From Flavobacteriaceae bacterium (GTDB lineage: Bacteria; Bacteroidota; Bacteroidia; Flavobacteriales; Flavobacteriaceae), in the NCBI GenBank assembly GCA_028280265.1, contig JANQMD010000003.1, forward strand, positions 1 to 64,000: DNA of 64,000 nucleotides, written 5' to 3'. The position numbers and the translations under genes are program-made. Of the stretch, positions 7,952 through 15,833 are shown piece after piece; the first letter of the stretch is position 1, and each line of letters opens with the position of its first letter. The notes beneath the pieces were generated by a model. It was not told the origin of the DNA and searched no databases. It was given only the letters and a program-made list of their open reading frames with translations.

Positions 7952-9130
7952 ATGAGGACCCTAACAAAAATTGGTTTATTAATTTTAATGCTAACTTTTT
8001 CATTCTGTTCGAATGGCGAAGACTATGTAGATATTGTGAATGACGATACTACAGACGGAAATGTAACAGACGATGATGTTCTGGCAAGAACATTAAATTT
8101 GCCAACAACTTCCTTTAACTATGCAAACATTGTACTTCCCGCTTATTTTCTGAATAATGATCTAAGAAATGAAGACAATACTCCTGCAAACAACCCAATA
8201 ACTGATGCAGGAGCTACTTTAGGGAGAGTGCTTTTTTACGACAAAAACCTTTCTGCAAACAACACCATTTCTTGTGCATCTTGTCACATACAAGAAAATG
8301 GTTTTTCAGACCCAAACACCTTTAGTGTAGGGTTTGAAGGAGGTTTAACGGGAAGAAATTCAATGGGATTGGCTAATGCTAAGTTTTATGACAATGGACG
8401 TTTTTTCTGGGATGAGAGAGCTTCAAGTTTAGAAGAACAAGTACTAATGCCTATTCAAGATGCAGTAGAAATGGGGTTAACACTTGATGAATTGCAAACA
8501 AAAATAGCTTCAGAAGATTATTATCGAATTTTATTCAGAAGAGCTTTTGGTGACGAGAATGTAACTTCTGAAAGAATTTCCTTGGCTTTGGCACAGTTTA
8601 TCAGATCTATGGTTTCGTACCAATCTAAATTTGATGAAGGTCTGGCACAGACAGGAAACTCGATGCAAAACTTTCCAAATTTTACAGCTTCAGAAAATCT
8701 AGGAAAAAATTTATTCTTCAGCAACAGAACAAGATGCTCCGATTGTCATGATACCAATGCTTTTGTAGGAGACAGAGCCAGAAATAATGGGTTGGATGCT
8801 GTTCTCACTGATTTAGGAGTGGCTGGAGTTACAGGAAACAATGGAGATCGAGGGGAGTTTAAAACAGGATCATTGCGAAATATTGAATTAACAGGACCTT
8901 ACATGCATGATGGTAGGTTTGCAACCTTGGGAGAAGTGATAGATCATTATGATACTGGAGTTGTTAATAGTGGAGATTTAGATAACAGATTAAGAGTAGG
9001 AGGAGGTCAGGTAAGAAGATTGAATTTAAATGCAACAGAAAGACAAGCCTTAATTGATTTTCTCTTAACGCTTACAGATAACAATTTTATAACAGATGAG
9101 AAATATTCAAATCCATTTATTAATAATTAA
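7952..9130 (+). CDS. Di-haem cytochrome c peroxidase/MauG-family lipoprotein
   Basis: 392 residues. Lipoprotein signal with the lipobox cysteine at C19 (LTFSFC), then an acidic linker and two c-type haem sites: C108-A-S-C111-H112 and C262-S-D-C265-H266. The C-terminal GPYMHDGRFATLGEVIDHYD holds the Met/His segment typical of bacterial cytochrome c peroxidases and MauG relatives. It would sit in the periplasm on a lipid anchor and reduce peroxide or oxidise a protein substrate. It has its own ECF promoter and is followed by a YHYH protein and a SCO1-like protein, a grouping that suggests copper or redox homeostasis. Enzyme class is firm, substrate open. Confidence 0.88.
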   Translation: MRTLTKIGLLILMLTFSFCSNGEDYVDIVNDDTTDGNVTDDDVLARTLNLPTTSFNYANIVLPAYFLNNDLRNEDNTPANNPITDAGATLGRVLFYDKNLSANNTISCASCHIQENGFSDPNTFSVGFEGGLTGRNSMGLANAKFYDNGRFFWDERASSLEEQVLMPIQDAVEMGLTLDELQTKIASEDYYRILFRRAFGDENVTSERISLALAQFIRSMVSYQSKFDEGLAQTGNSMQNFPNFTASENLGKNLFFSNRTRCSDCHDTNAFVGDRARNNGLDAVLTDLGVAGVTGNNGDRGEFKTGSLRNIELTGPYMHDGRFATLGEVIDHYDTGVVNSGDLDNRLRVGGGQVRRLNLNATERQALIDFLLTLTDNNFITDEKYSNPFINN

Positions 9131-9139
9131 AACGAAGCA

Positions 9140-9167
9140 CAAGTTTTTTAATTTTTTTACATCTAAA
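9140..9167 (+). promoter_or_regulatory. ECF promoter, copy 3 (YHYH-MORN-SCO operon)
   Basis: CAAGTTTTT at 9140-9148 and CATCTAAA at 9160-9167, same 20-nt offset as the other two. It starts 10 bp after the peroxidase stop codon and about 25 nt upstream of the next ATG at 9192. Confidence 0.75.
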
Positions 9168-9191
9168 AAGATAAAACCAAAGATAACAACC

Positions 9192-9965
9192 ATGAGAACA
9201 AAATCTTTTAGACATTTATCCTTCCTGATCGTAGTTAGTGGCTTTTTATTATCGTGTAGTTCCAATAATAGTGCTAGCGATCCAGATAGTTCCATGATAA
9301 CGAATTACGATATCACCCCTATTTTATCGATGTTTGATGGAGTAGCAGCAGTATCTTATTCAGTGAATGGGAATACAGTCACTTTTACAACCACAAATCT
9401 TCCCAATCACACGAGTCCATATTGGCCTACAAACAATGCTTTGTATGAAGCTTACAATGGAACCAATTCAAATTTTAATTTGAACCCAAATCAAATAAGC
9501 ACGCAAAACATTACATTCACAATAACATTAAATCCCTCTGAGGCAACCAATAAGCAGGCGACCTCACTGGGACCTATAGGAATATCAAGAAATGGAATTG
9601 TATTTTTTAATCAATATGCAGGACCTAACAATCAGCCCTTAACGAATGAAATTAATAGTTTTGATCAATGGTTAGGCCACCCTCAAAATACAGGAATGTA
9701 CCATTATCATGTAGAGCCTACATATTTGACCAATCAGTTTGGAAATAATGTTTTCTTAGGGTTGTTAGCAGATGGTTTTCCTGTATATGGACCTGTAGAG
9801 AATGGAATCACAATTACCAATGCAGATTTGGATGAATATCATGGACATACTGGACCAACAGCAGATTTCCCGAATGGAATCTACCATTATCATATCACGC
9901 CAAATGAAGATCCTTACATCAATGGAAACGGGTTTTATGGTACACCAGGTAACATAACTCAATAA
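9192..9965 (+). CDS. YHYH-domain lipoprotein
   Basis: 257 residues from the ATG at 9192; an in-frame ATG 96 bp earlier would read through the promoter. Lipobox FLLSC. The C-terminal half carries the hallmark YHYH motif twice (GMYHYHVEP and GIYHYHITP), with FLGLLADGFPVYGP between, as in YHYH-family proteins found with multicopper or other redox proteins. Histidine clusters make metal binding likely. First gene of a three-gene operon with the MORN-like and SCO-like lipoproteins, read from ECF promoter 3. Biochemical role of the family is not established as far as I know. Confidence 0.75.
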   Translation: MRTKSFRHLSFLIVVSGFLLSCSSNNSASDPDSSMITNYDITPILSMFDGVAAVSYSVNGNTVTFTTTNLPNHTSPYWPTNNALYEAYNGTNSNFNLNPNQISTQNITFTITLNPSEATNKQATSLGPIGISRNGIVFFNQYAGPNNQPLTNEINSFDQWLGHPQNTGMYHYHVEPTYLTNQFGNNVFLGLLADGFPVYGPVENGITITNADLDEYHGHTGPTADFPNGIYHYHITPNEDPYINGNGFYGTPGNITQ

Positions 9966-9971
9966 TAAGTT

Positions 9972-10541
9972 TTGAAACAGATTCTCTCCATTTTCTTTTT
10001 TAGCTTCCTTTTCTTATCCTGTGAAAAAGAGGAAAAGGTAGTTTCTTATGAAATTGATGCTACCAATAGTGATTTAAAGCTTGAAAATGGAGTGTTGTTA
10101 TACAAGAGTAAGAGTTTTACTGGGTTTCTGAACCATTACGATAAAGTCAACCAGACTCAAAATAGAACTCACTATCTTTCTGGAAAGAAAGATGGGAAAG
10201 AGTTGAAGAAGTACAGAAATGATCAGATAGCAGAAGAGCGATTTTTTAGGAAAGGTATGAAAGTAGGAACTCACAAAAGCTTTTGGCCAAATGGAATCCC
10301 AAAGTTTGAATATCATTTCAATGACGAAGGAGTGTATCATGGAAACTTTAAAGAATGGTATACAAACGGTCAGTTAGCAAAAGAATTCCATTATGTTCAA
10401 GGAAAAGAAGATGGCCCTCAAAAAATGTGGCGCTACGATGGTAAAATCAGAGCCAACTATGTAGTAAAAAATGGAGAAAGATTTGGGTTGATTGGACTAA
10501 AGAAATGCTACGCTGTAAATACAAAGAATGAAGAAATTTAA
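9972..10541 (+). CDS. MORN-like/YwqK-type repeat lipoprotein
   Basis: 189 residues, TTG start 6 bp after the preceding stop. Lipoprotein signal ending FLFLSC. The body is made of short repeats of the form GxxxGxxKxWxxNG: SGKKDGKELKKYRN, KVGTHKSFWPNGIPK, YHGNFKEWYTNGQLAK, KEDGPQKMWRYDGKIR, which match the toxin-antitoxin YwqK/MORN-variant repeat. Such repeats form beta hairpins and usually mediate binding. Overlaps the SCO gene by 14 bp, so the two are coupled. Function unknown beyond envelope location. Confidence 0.75.
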   Translation: MKQILSIFFFSFLFLSCEKEEKVVSYEIDATNSDLKLENGVLLYKSKSFTGFLNHYDKVNQTQNRTHYLSGKKDGKELKKYRNDQIAEERFFRKGMKVGTHKSFWPNGIPKFEYHFNDEGVYHGNFKEWYTNGQLAKEFHYVQGKEDGPQKMWRYDGKIRANYVVKNGERFGLIGLKKCYAVNTKNEEI

Positions 10542-11181
10542 TTACATATTATTATTGGTTACTGTCTTTGTGAGTTGTCAAAAAGAAAAAGCAGTTGATA
10601 AAACAACGACATTGCCTTTTTTTAATTCGGCAGAATTTACACCCGAGTGGATTTCAAAAGAGTCAAAAAACTATGATAAAATTCACACAATTCCTAGCTT
10701 CTCATTTACCAATCAGAATGGAGAACAAGTGACGAATGATCATTATGAAGGGAAAATTTATGTAGCAGATTTTTTCTTCGTCACCTGTCCTGGTATTTGT
10801 CCAAGACTCACCAAGAACATGAGATTTTTACAGAAAGAATTTAAAGATGACGATAGTGTTTTATTGCTATCTCATACGGTAATGCCAGTAAGAGATTCTG
10901 TACCCGTATTAAAAGAGTATGGCATTGAAAACAAAATTGATTCGAAAAAATGGAATCTAGTGACAGGAAATAAAGAAGGAATTTATGATATCGCTAGAAC
11001 GGGATATTTTACAGATGAAGACTTTGTGAAGACACAAGATAAAGAGGCATTTATACACACAGAAAACTTTGTGCTCGTAGATACCGAAGGGAGAATAAGG
11101 GGAGTATATAATGGCACACTGGAGTTAGAAGTCAAGAGGTTAATTAAACATATTAAAATGCTAAAGAAAGAGATACGATGA
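10528..11181 (+). CDS. SCO1/SenC-family copper-chaperone lipoprotein
   Basis: 217 residues. Lipobox cysteine C17 (FVSC), then a thioredoxin fold with the SCO motif C87-P-G-I-C91 (TCPGICP) and the distal histidine H177 in FIHTENFVLVD; these three bind Cu(I)/Cu(II) in SCO proteins. SCO proteins load the CuA centre of cytochrome c oxidase or act as thiol reductants. Here it is not beside oxidase genes but in an operon controlled by the ECF promoter with a YHYH protein, pointing to a copper or thiol stress role. Family is firm, role inferred. Confidence 0.88.
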   Translation: MKKFNYILLLVTVFVSCQKEKAVDKTTTLPFFNSAEFTPEWISKESKNYDKIHTIPSFSFTNQNGEQVTNDHYEGKIYVADFFFVTCPGICPRLTKNMRFLQKEFKDDDSVLLLSHTVMPVRDSVPVLKEYGIENKIDSKKWNLVTGNKEGIYDIARTGYFTDEDFVKTQDKEAFIHTENFVLVDTEGRIRGVYNGTLELEVKRLIKHIKMLKKEIR

Positions 11182-11236
11182 CTTTGATTTAAATTAAATG
11201 TGCTTTAAAAGTGCGTTTGCAATTGGGTAAAATAAG

Positions 11237-11264
11237 AGGCTTTGTATCTGCAAAGCCTTTTTTA
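11237..11264. terminator. Bidirectional terminator between the SCO operon and murB
   Basis: AGGCTTTG-TATCTG-CAAAGCCT hairpin followed by a T-run on the plus strand. It lies between two converging genes and its T-run reaches the murB stop codon. Confidence 0.8.
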
Positions 11265-12335
11265 TATGATATTAACCTCAATTTCTAGTTCAATATCAAA
11301 GAGAGACTTTATTTCTTTTTGAATGATAGTTGCCAAATCAAAAATATCCTGCCCCTTGGCATTCCCATAATTTACTAGAACCAAAGCCTGTTTTCCATGA
11401 ACACCATGATCTCCGTATCGTTTTCCTTTGAATCCTGCTTTTTCAATCAACCAACCAGCTGGAACTTTGTAAAGGATGTCACCTTGAGCGTGGTACACTG
11501 GGCCTGCCTCGTCGGCAGACAGGCTTGTGGAATTGGAATCGAAAGGTCTTACTTCATAAAAAGGAATTTCTGGATATAGCTTTTGTAGTCTTTGAAAATG
11601 ATCAACAGCAATTACTGGGTTTTTAAAGAAACTACCACTATTTCCAATTTCCTTAGGATCAGGTAGCTTAGACTTTCTTATGGCAATAACAGCATCGGAA
11701 ATGTCTTTGATTGTAGGATTTTTGATACCTCTAGTTTGTAGTTCTGATTCAATAGCTCCATACTTTTTATGAATGATATGATTTTTTTTTGTCAATCGAA
11801 AACTCACAGAGGTAATAATGTATTTTCCTTTAGCCTTATTTTTAAAAATCGAGTTCCTGTAACCAAACTCACACTCTTCATTAGAGAATTGAACCCTTTT
11901 TGCTGTGGCGATTTCCAAGGCTTCTACCTTTGTGATTACATCTTTTACCTCAACTCCATAAGCTCCTATATTTTGAATAGGGCTGGTGCCTACATTCCCT
12001 GGAATTAATGAGAGGTTTTCTATTCCACCATAATTCTGATCAATACACCATAATACAAACTCATGCCAATCTTCACCTGAATTTACTGTGAGATAAACGC
12101 AATTCTCATCTTCTTTATCAATAGAAACCCCTTTAATATTAATATGAGTAACCAACTTATCGATGTCAGAAGTCAAAAGCATATTGCTTCCTCCACTTAA
12201 TAAAAAGAGGTCTTTTTCAGATTCAATCAACTTTTGAAGCTCATAAAAACTATCTACAGAAACAAAGCGTTTGGCCATTACATCTATACCAAACGTATTG
12301 TAATTTTTAAGCGATATGTTTTGTTGAATGTTCAA
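11262..12335 (-). CDS. murB: UDP-N-acetylenolpyruvoylglucosamine reductase with an in-frame repeat insertion
   Basis: 357 residues, TTG start. A FAD-dependent reductase that makes UDP-N-acetylmuramate for peptidoglycan. The N-terminal FAD fold is seen in LFLLSGGSNMLL and LIPGNVGTSPIQNIGAYG; the catalytic serine is in GNSGSFFKNP (about residue 235); the C-terminus has VPAGWLIEKAGFKGKRYG. It is about 20 residues longer than usual for this phylum. The excess lies at about residues 263-288, between EIPFYEV and ILYKVPAGWL, and is encoded by a palindromic repeat (see 11472-11549). Reading frame and all active-site motifs are intact, so the enzyme is probably functional. Confidence 0.93.
   Translation of the reverse strand: MNIQQNISLKNYNTFGIDVMAKRFVSVDSFYELQKLIESEKDLFLLSGGSNMLLTSDIDKLVTHINIKGVSIDKEDENCVYLTVNSGEDWHEFVLWCIDQNYGGIENLSLIPGNVGTSPIQNIGAYGVEVKDVITKVEALEIATAKRVQFSNEECEFGYRNSIFKNKAKGKYIITSVSFRLTKKNHIIHKKYGAIESELQTRGIKNPTIKDISDAVIAIRKSKLPDPKEIGNSGSFFKNPVIAVDHFQRLQKLYPEIPFYEVRPFDSNSTSLSADEAGPVYHAQGDILYKVPAGWLIEKAGFKGKRYGDHGVHGKQALVLVNYGNAKGQDIFDLATIIQKEIKSLFDIELEIEVNII
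11472..11549 (-). repeat. Dispersed palindromic repeat inserted in murB coding sequence
   Basis: The core at 11503-11524 is CCTGCCTCGTCGGCAGACAG plus GC, a near-palindrome. The complementary form, with one mismatch, occurs between genes at 12402-12423. On its flanks are GTCACCTTGAGCG and TCGAAAGGTC, resembling the halves of the GTCAC..TGAGC..GTCGAA repeat at 12351-12374. It encodes roughly 25 extra MurB residues, including SLSADEAGP. Confidence 0.7.
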
Positions 12336-12350
12336 TAAGATTAAATAATT

Positions 12351-12423
12351 GTCACACTGAGCTAGTCGAAGTGGAGTTGAAAGGTTTGAGTTCTCGCCTC
12401 CGCCTGTCTGCCGACAAGGCAGG
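12351..12423. repeat. Intergenic copy of the same dispersed repeat family
   Basis: GTCACACTGAGCTAGTCGAA at 12351-12370 is the type of short repeat seen widely between genes in Bacteroidetes genomes. It is followed, after TTGAAAGG, by the 22-bp near-palindrome at 12402-12423. The element fills most of the 100-bp gap between murB and the aminotransferase, upstream of the murB start. Confidence 0.7.
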
Positions 12424-12435
12424 ATCGAATTGACA

Positions 12436-13629
12436 TTATTGATTTTTATATTTTTCTAAAGCGAGTTTTAAAATTTGTACACAACGGATTAAATCTTTCG
12501 TGTTTAAAACATAAGCAATGCGCACTTGTTTTTTCCCCTCTCCTGCAGTAGAGTAAAACCCACTGGCAGGTGCTACCATAATTGTTTCATTATTGTCTTG
12601 GAATTTTTCCAGTAACCATTGAGCAAATTCATCAGTATCATCTACTGGCAATTCAACAACACAATAAAAAGCTCCTTTTGGGTTCGCTACTTTTACGCCT
12701 TCTATTTTTTTTAACTCAGAGATCAAAGTATTTCTTCTCTCAACATATTCTTCAATCACATCATCAAAATAACTCTGAGGGGTATCTAAAGCTGCTTCAC
12801 TTGCTAGCAGAGCATAGGTAGGTGGACTTAAACGAGCTTGCGCAAATTTAATAGCTGTACTCATGAACTCCTTATTTCTAGAGACAATACAACCTATTCT
12901 TGCTCCACACATACTATAGCGTTTCGAAACAGAGTCAATCATAATAGCATTTTGCTCCAATCCCGATTCAGACATTACAGAATGGTGTGTATTTCCATCA
13001 TAAGCAAATTCCCTGTATACCTCATCAGCGATTAAAAACAGATCGTATTTCAAAACGATTTGCTTTAATTTTTCAATTTCTTCTTTGCTATACAAATACC
13101 CTGTTGGGTTTCCTGGATTACAGATCAGTATAGCTTTTGTTTTATCGCTAATCAATTTCTCAAAATCTTCAATTTTTGGCAGTGCAAAATTGTCTTCAAT
13201 CGATGAGATAACAGGCACAACTTTTACTCCAGAAGCCGTAGAGAACCCATTATAGTTCGCATAAAAAGGCTCGGGAATGATAATTTCATCCCCAGGATCG
13301 GTGATGCTACCTATGGTAAAGAAAAGTGCTTCTGATCCACCTGTGGTCGCAATAATTTCATTTTCAGAAACTTGAATGTTGTTCTTTTGATAATAGGCAG
13401 AAAGTTTCTTTCGATATTCCTCAGATCCTTCAGAACGGGCATAAGACAGTACTTCGATAGAATTGTTCTTCACAGCATCCAATGCTACTTGAGGAGTTTT
13501 AATATCTGGTTGCCCAATATTCAAATGATATACTTTCGTTCCACTCTTTTTAGCAGCTTCTGCATAAGGAACCAATTTTCTAATTGGGGACTCAGGCATA
13601 GATAGCCCTTTTGTTGAAATAGACGGCAT
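12436..13629 (-). CDS. PLP-dependent aminotransferase, fold type I
   Basis: 397 residues, of the aspartate aminotransferase (class I/II) superfamily. Seen: YHLNIGQPDIKTP near the N-terminus, ATTGGSEALF (cofactor-phosphate loop), ICNPGNPTGYLYS with the conserved Asn, IADEVYREFAYDG with the Asp that pairs with the pyridine nitrogen, the PLP lysine in DSVSKRYSMCGARIG, and the substrate-binding Arg near KQVRIAYVLN. Enzymes with this N-terminal MPxxSxKGxxMPxSPIRKL are widespread in Bacteroidetes. Amino-acid specificity cannot be read from the sequence. Single gene, starting at an ATG. Confidence 0.88.
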   Translation of the reverse strand: MPSISTKGLSMPESPIRKLVPYAEAAKKSGTKVYHLNIGQPDIKTPQVALDAVKNNSIEVLSYARSEGSEEYRKKLSAYYQKNNIQVSENEIIATTGGSEALFFTIGSITDPGDEIIIPEPFYANYNGFSTASGVKVVPVISSIEDNFALPKIEDFEKLISDKTKAILICNPGNPTGYLYSKEEIEKLKQIVLKYDLFLIADEVYREFAYDGNTHHSVMSESGLEQNAIMIDSVSKRYSMCGARIGCIVSRNKEFMSTAIKFAQARLSPPTYALLASEAALDTPQSYFDDVIEEYVERRNTLISELKKIEGVKVANPKGAFYCVVELPVDDTDEFAQWLLEKFQDNNETIMVAPASGFYSTAGEGKKQVRIAYVLNTKDLIRCVQILKLALEKYKNQ

Positions 13630-13736
13630 TATAATAGATGTTACAGATGCAAATTTGCAAAATATATTTCAGAAAAAAAGGTGTTTTTTGAGATGATTTA
13701 AAGGTTAAAATTTTCTAAAAAAATAAATTCGAATAC

Positions 13737-15119
13737 TTGAAAAATCGTACTTTTAAAATAGAATACAAGAGAACTTTGACAAGAACAAGATGGATATTTG
13801 CTTTACTTCTAATAATTAGTAGTTTACATAATGTAGCCGCACAAAGCGGTTTTCATTTTTTTAATTCCAATGAAAAATATCAAGATGTAAAATTCAAACT
13901 GGTCAATAATTTGATGATTATACCTCTTCAAATCAATGACAGGGAACTGAATTTTATTTTAGATACTGGAGTTAACAAAACCATCGTATTCAATTCTGCA
14001 CAATTAGATTCCGTTTTTTACCAGCAAGAAGAGGTGATGCACCTAAGGGGATTGGGACAAGGAAAACCTGTAGATGCTATTATTTCCGACGGTAATAGAT
14101 TTCGTTTGGACAAACTAAAAAGTGATCAGCACAAAGTATTCATCATTTTAAAAGATGAATTTGATTTGTCGAAAAAAATGGGAATTACTGTGCATGGGGT
14201 GATTGGCTATGAAATGTTTAAGAACTTAATTTTAAGAATCAACTATAAAACAAAAAAGATTCGATTCTTCAACCCCAAACATTTCAAGTATGATAAATGT
14301 AGAAAGTGTGAAACCTTACCTTTAACTCTTTATAAAAATAAACCGTATGTTGACATACATGTTACTTTAAGTGATAGTTTAAATAGCAAGATTCCTGTAA
14401 AAATGCTAGTGGACTCTGGTGGCTCTGATGCACTCTGGTTATTTGAACATTCAAAAAATGAAATTGGGGAGCCTCAAAAATACTTCGAGGACTTTTTAGG
14501 GGTAGGCTTAAGTGGTGTGATTATGGGAAAAAGAAGTCGCCTAAAAGAGATAAAAATAGGACGTTTTAAAATACCAAGACCAACAGTATCTTTTCTAGAT
14601 ACAATCTCAACAAAGGATGCTAGACGCTATGTAGATAGAAATGGAAGTATAGGAGGGAATATTTTAAAACGTTTTAAAGTTTGGATTGATTATCCCAATA
14701 GGAAAATGGTGCTTAAGAAGAACGGGTCTTTCACTAGTGGTTTTGAGTACAATATGAGTGGGATCGATGTGGTTTATAGTGGAGAATTATTAATTCCTAT
14801 CAAAGAATTGAGTGTTAGTGATAAGTATGACATCGATAAAGGTGGGAATGTCCAGTCAATTAGTTTGGTAACAAACTATGTCTATAAATTCAAACCGAGC
14901 TTTAGTGTTTATGATGTGGTAGAAAATTCACCTGCATACATTGCAGGAGTGCGTAAGGGAGATATCATTCTTAAAATCAATGATACACCCACATATAAGA
15001 TGAGTTTGAATGCTATACAGGGGAAATTTCAATCCAAAAACAATAAATTGATAAGATTAACCTTACAGAGAGGCTATGATCGATTTAAAGTAGAATTTAG
15101 ATTGAAGAAAAGAATCTAG
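13737..15119 (+). CDS. Retropepsin-like aspartic protease with C-terminal PDZ domain
   Basis: 460 residues. After a signal sequence (cut probably after NVAAQ) come two aspartic-protease motifs: D76-T-G in FILDTGVNKTIVF and D226-S-G in MLVDSGGSDALW, each followed by its own half-fold, so the protein carries both lobes in one chain. A CxxC-containing hairpin (KCRKCETLP, about 188-196) separates the lobes. The PDZ domain is at about 375-455 (ENSPAYIAGVRKGDIILKIN). The start is uncertain: the TTG at 13737 gives a long basic leader, and a second TTG at 13776 would give a more normal signal peptide. Its stop is one base from the facing DUF1573 gene. A periplasmic or surface protease; substrate unknown. 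Confidence 0.82.
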   Translation: MKNRTFKIEYKRTLTRTRWIFALLLIISSLHNVAAQSGFHFFNSNEKYQDVKFKLVNNLMIIPLQINDRELNFILDTGVNKTIVFNSAQLDSVFYQQEEVMHLRGLGQGKPVDAIISDGNRFRLDKLKSDQHKVFIILKDEFDLSKKMGITVHGVIGYEMFKNLILRINYKTKKIRFFNPKHFKYDKCRKCETLPLTLYKNKPYVDIHVTLSDSLNSKIPVKMLVDSGGSDALWLFEHSKNEIGEPQKYFEDFLGVGLSGVIMGKRSRLKEIKIGRFKIPRPTVSFLDTISTKDARRYVDRNGSIGGNILKRFKVWIDYPNRKMVLKKNGSFTSGFEYNMSGIDVVYSGELLIPIKELSVSDKYDIDKGGNVQSISLVTNYVYKFKPSFSVYDVVENSPAYIAGVRKGDIILKINDTPTYKMSLNAIQGKFQSKNNKLIRLTLQRGYDRFKVEFRLKKRI

Positions 15120-15120
15120 T

Positions 15121-15546
15121 CTAGCTATTATCTTTTGAAGAAACAACGCTCTTTTTCTTCTCTAAACTTTCTTTTTTCTCAATGTAACCTTTTATTTTGA
15201 TCATTTTTCTAGGGTTTTGAGCATTAGAGTAGATCGTAATTGCTTTGGAGAAACCACCCAACCTTTTAGTGTCATAAGACACTTCAATTTTACCTTTCTC
15301 ACCAGGCATAATCGGTTTTTCTGGCTTTTTAGGAACTGTACATCCGCATGAAGCTTGTACTTGAGTAATTACTAATGGAGATTTACCTACATTGGTGAAT
15401 TCAAAGATACGAACGCCATTGGCCCCTTGTTTAATCTTACCATAGTCAATAATCTCTTTTTCAAATTTAAATACTGGTTTTTCATCTTGAGCAAATGAAG
15501 AAAAGCTCACAAATAAAACTAAGACGAATGTTAATACAGTTCTCAT
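15121..15546 (-). CDS. DUF1573-family secreted protein
   Basis: 141 residues from the ATG at 15544-15546, chosen because MRTVLTFVLVLFVSFSSFAQ is a signal peptide. The mature part is one Ig-like/ASPM-SPD-2-Hydin (MSP-type) beta domain typical of DUF1573: FGKIKQG-like YGKIKQGANGVRIFEF, TNVGKSPLVI, ASCGCTVP, PGEKGKIEVSYDT, KAITIYSNAQNP. The CGC motif is conserved in the family. The C-terminus is a short Lys/Ser-rich tail. Probably binds other envelope proteins; function not established. Faces the aspartic protease gene. Confidence 0.82.
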   Translation of the reverse strand: MRTVLTFVLVLFVSFSSFAQDEKPVFKFEKEIIDYGKIKQGANGVRIFEFTNVGKSPLVITQVQASCGCTVPKKPEKPIMPGEKGKIEVSYDTKRLGGFSKAITIYSNAQNPRKMIKIKGYIEKKESLEKKKSVVSSKDNS

Positions 15547-15720
15547 AATGTTTCTTTTTTGTAAAAATAGTAAATAAAGTTTGAAAGATTTTGAGTACAA
15601 AAGTTAAAAGTTTCTGAGTTACAAAGTTTCAAAGTGTTTTTTTAGTCTAAAAATCCAATAACCTTAAAAATGAGAGGGAGAGTTTTAGTTTCGTAAATAT
15701 ATTTTGAATTTTCTATATCA

Positions 15721-15776
15721 TTCATCATTCATCATTCATCATTCTTTTCTCTTTTCTCTTTTCTCTTTTCTCTTTC
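15721..15776. repeat. Two adjoining heptamer arrays upstream of valS
   Basis: Three copies of TTCATCA (15721-15741), TTC, then four copies of TTTTCTC (15745-15772) and a partial fifth. They end about 20 bp before the valS -7 element, exactly where a -33 element would be expected; no TTG is found there. Located between divergent genes. Confidence 0.93.
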
Positions 15777-15795
15777 CAAATAGTATAGATAGTTG

Positions 15796-15803
15796 TACTT
15801 TTG
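15796..15803 (+). promoter_or_regulatory. -7 element of valS
   Basis: TACTTTTG is a perfect TAnnTTTG. Its last three bases are the TTG that opens the longest reading frame, which argues that translation starts further down at the ATG at 15834. Confidence 0.6.
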
Positions 15804-15833
15804 TACGCTATATTTAAAAATGATCCCAAAGTT

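Noticed and set aside
15801..15833. N-terminal extension of ValRS from a TTG start
   Set aside because: The TTG is the end of a perfect -7 promoter element and the usual N-terminus starts at the ATG at 15834.
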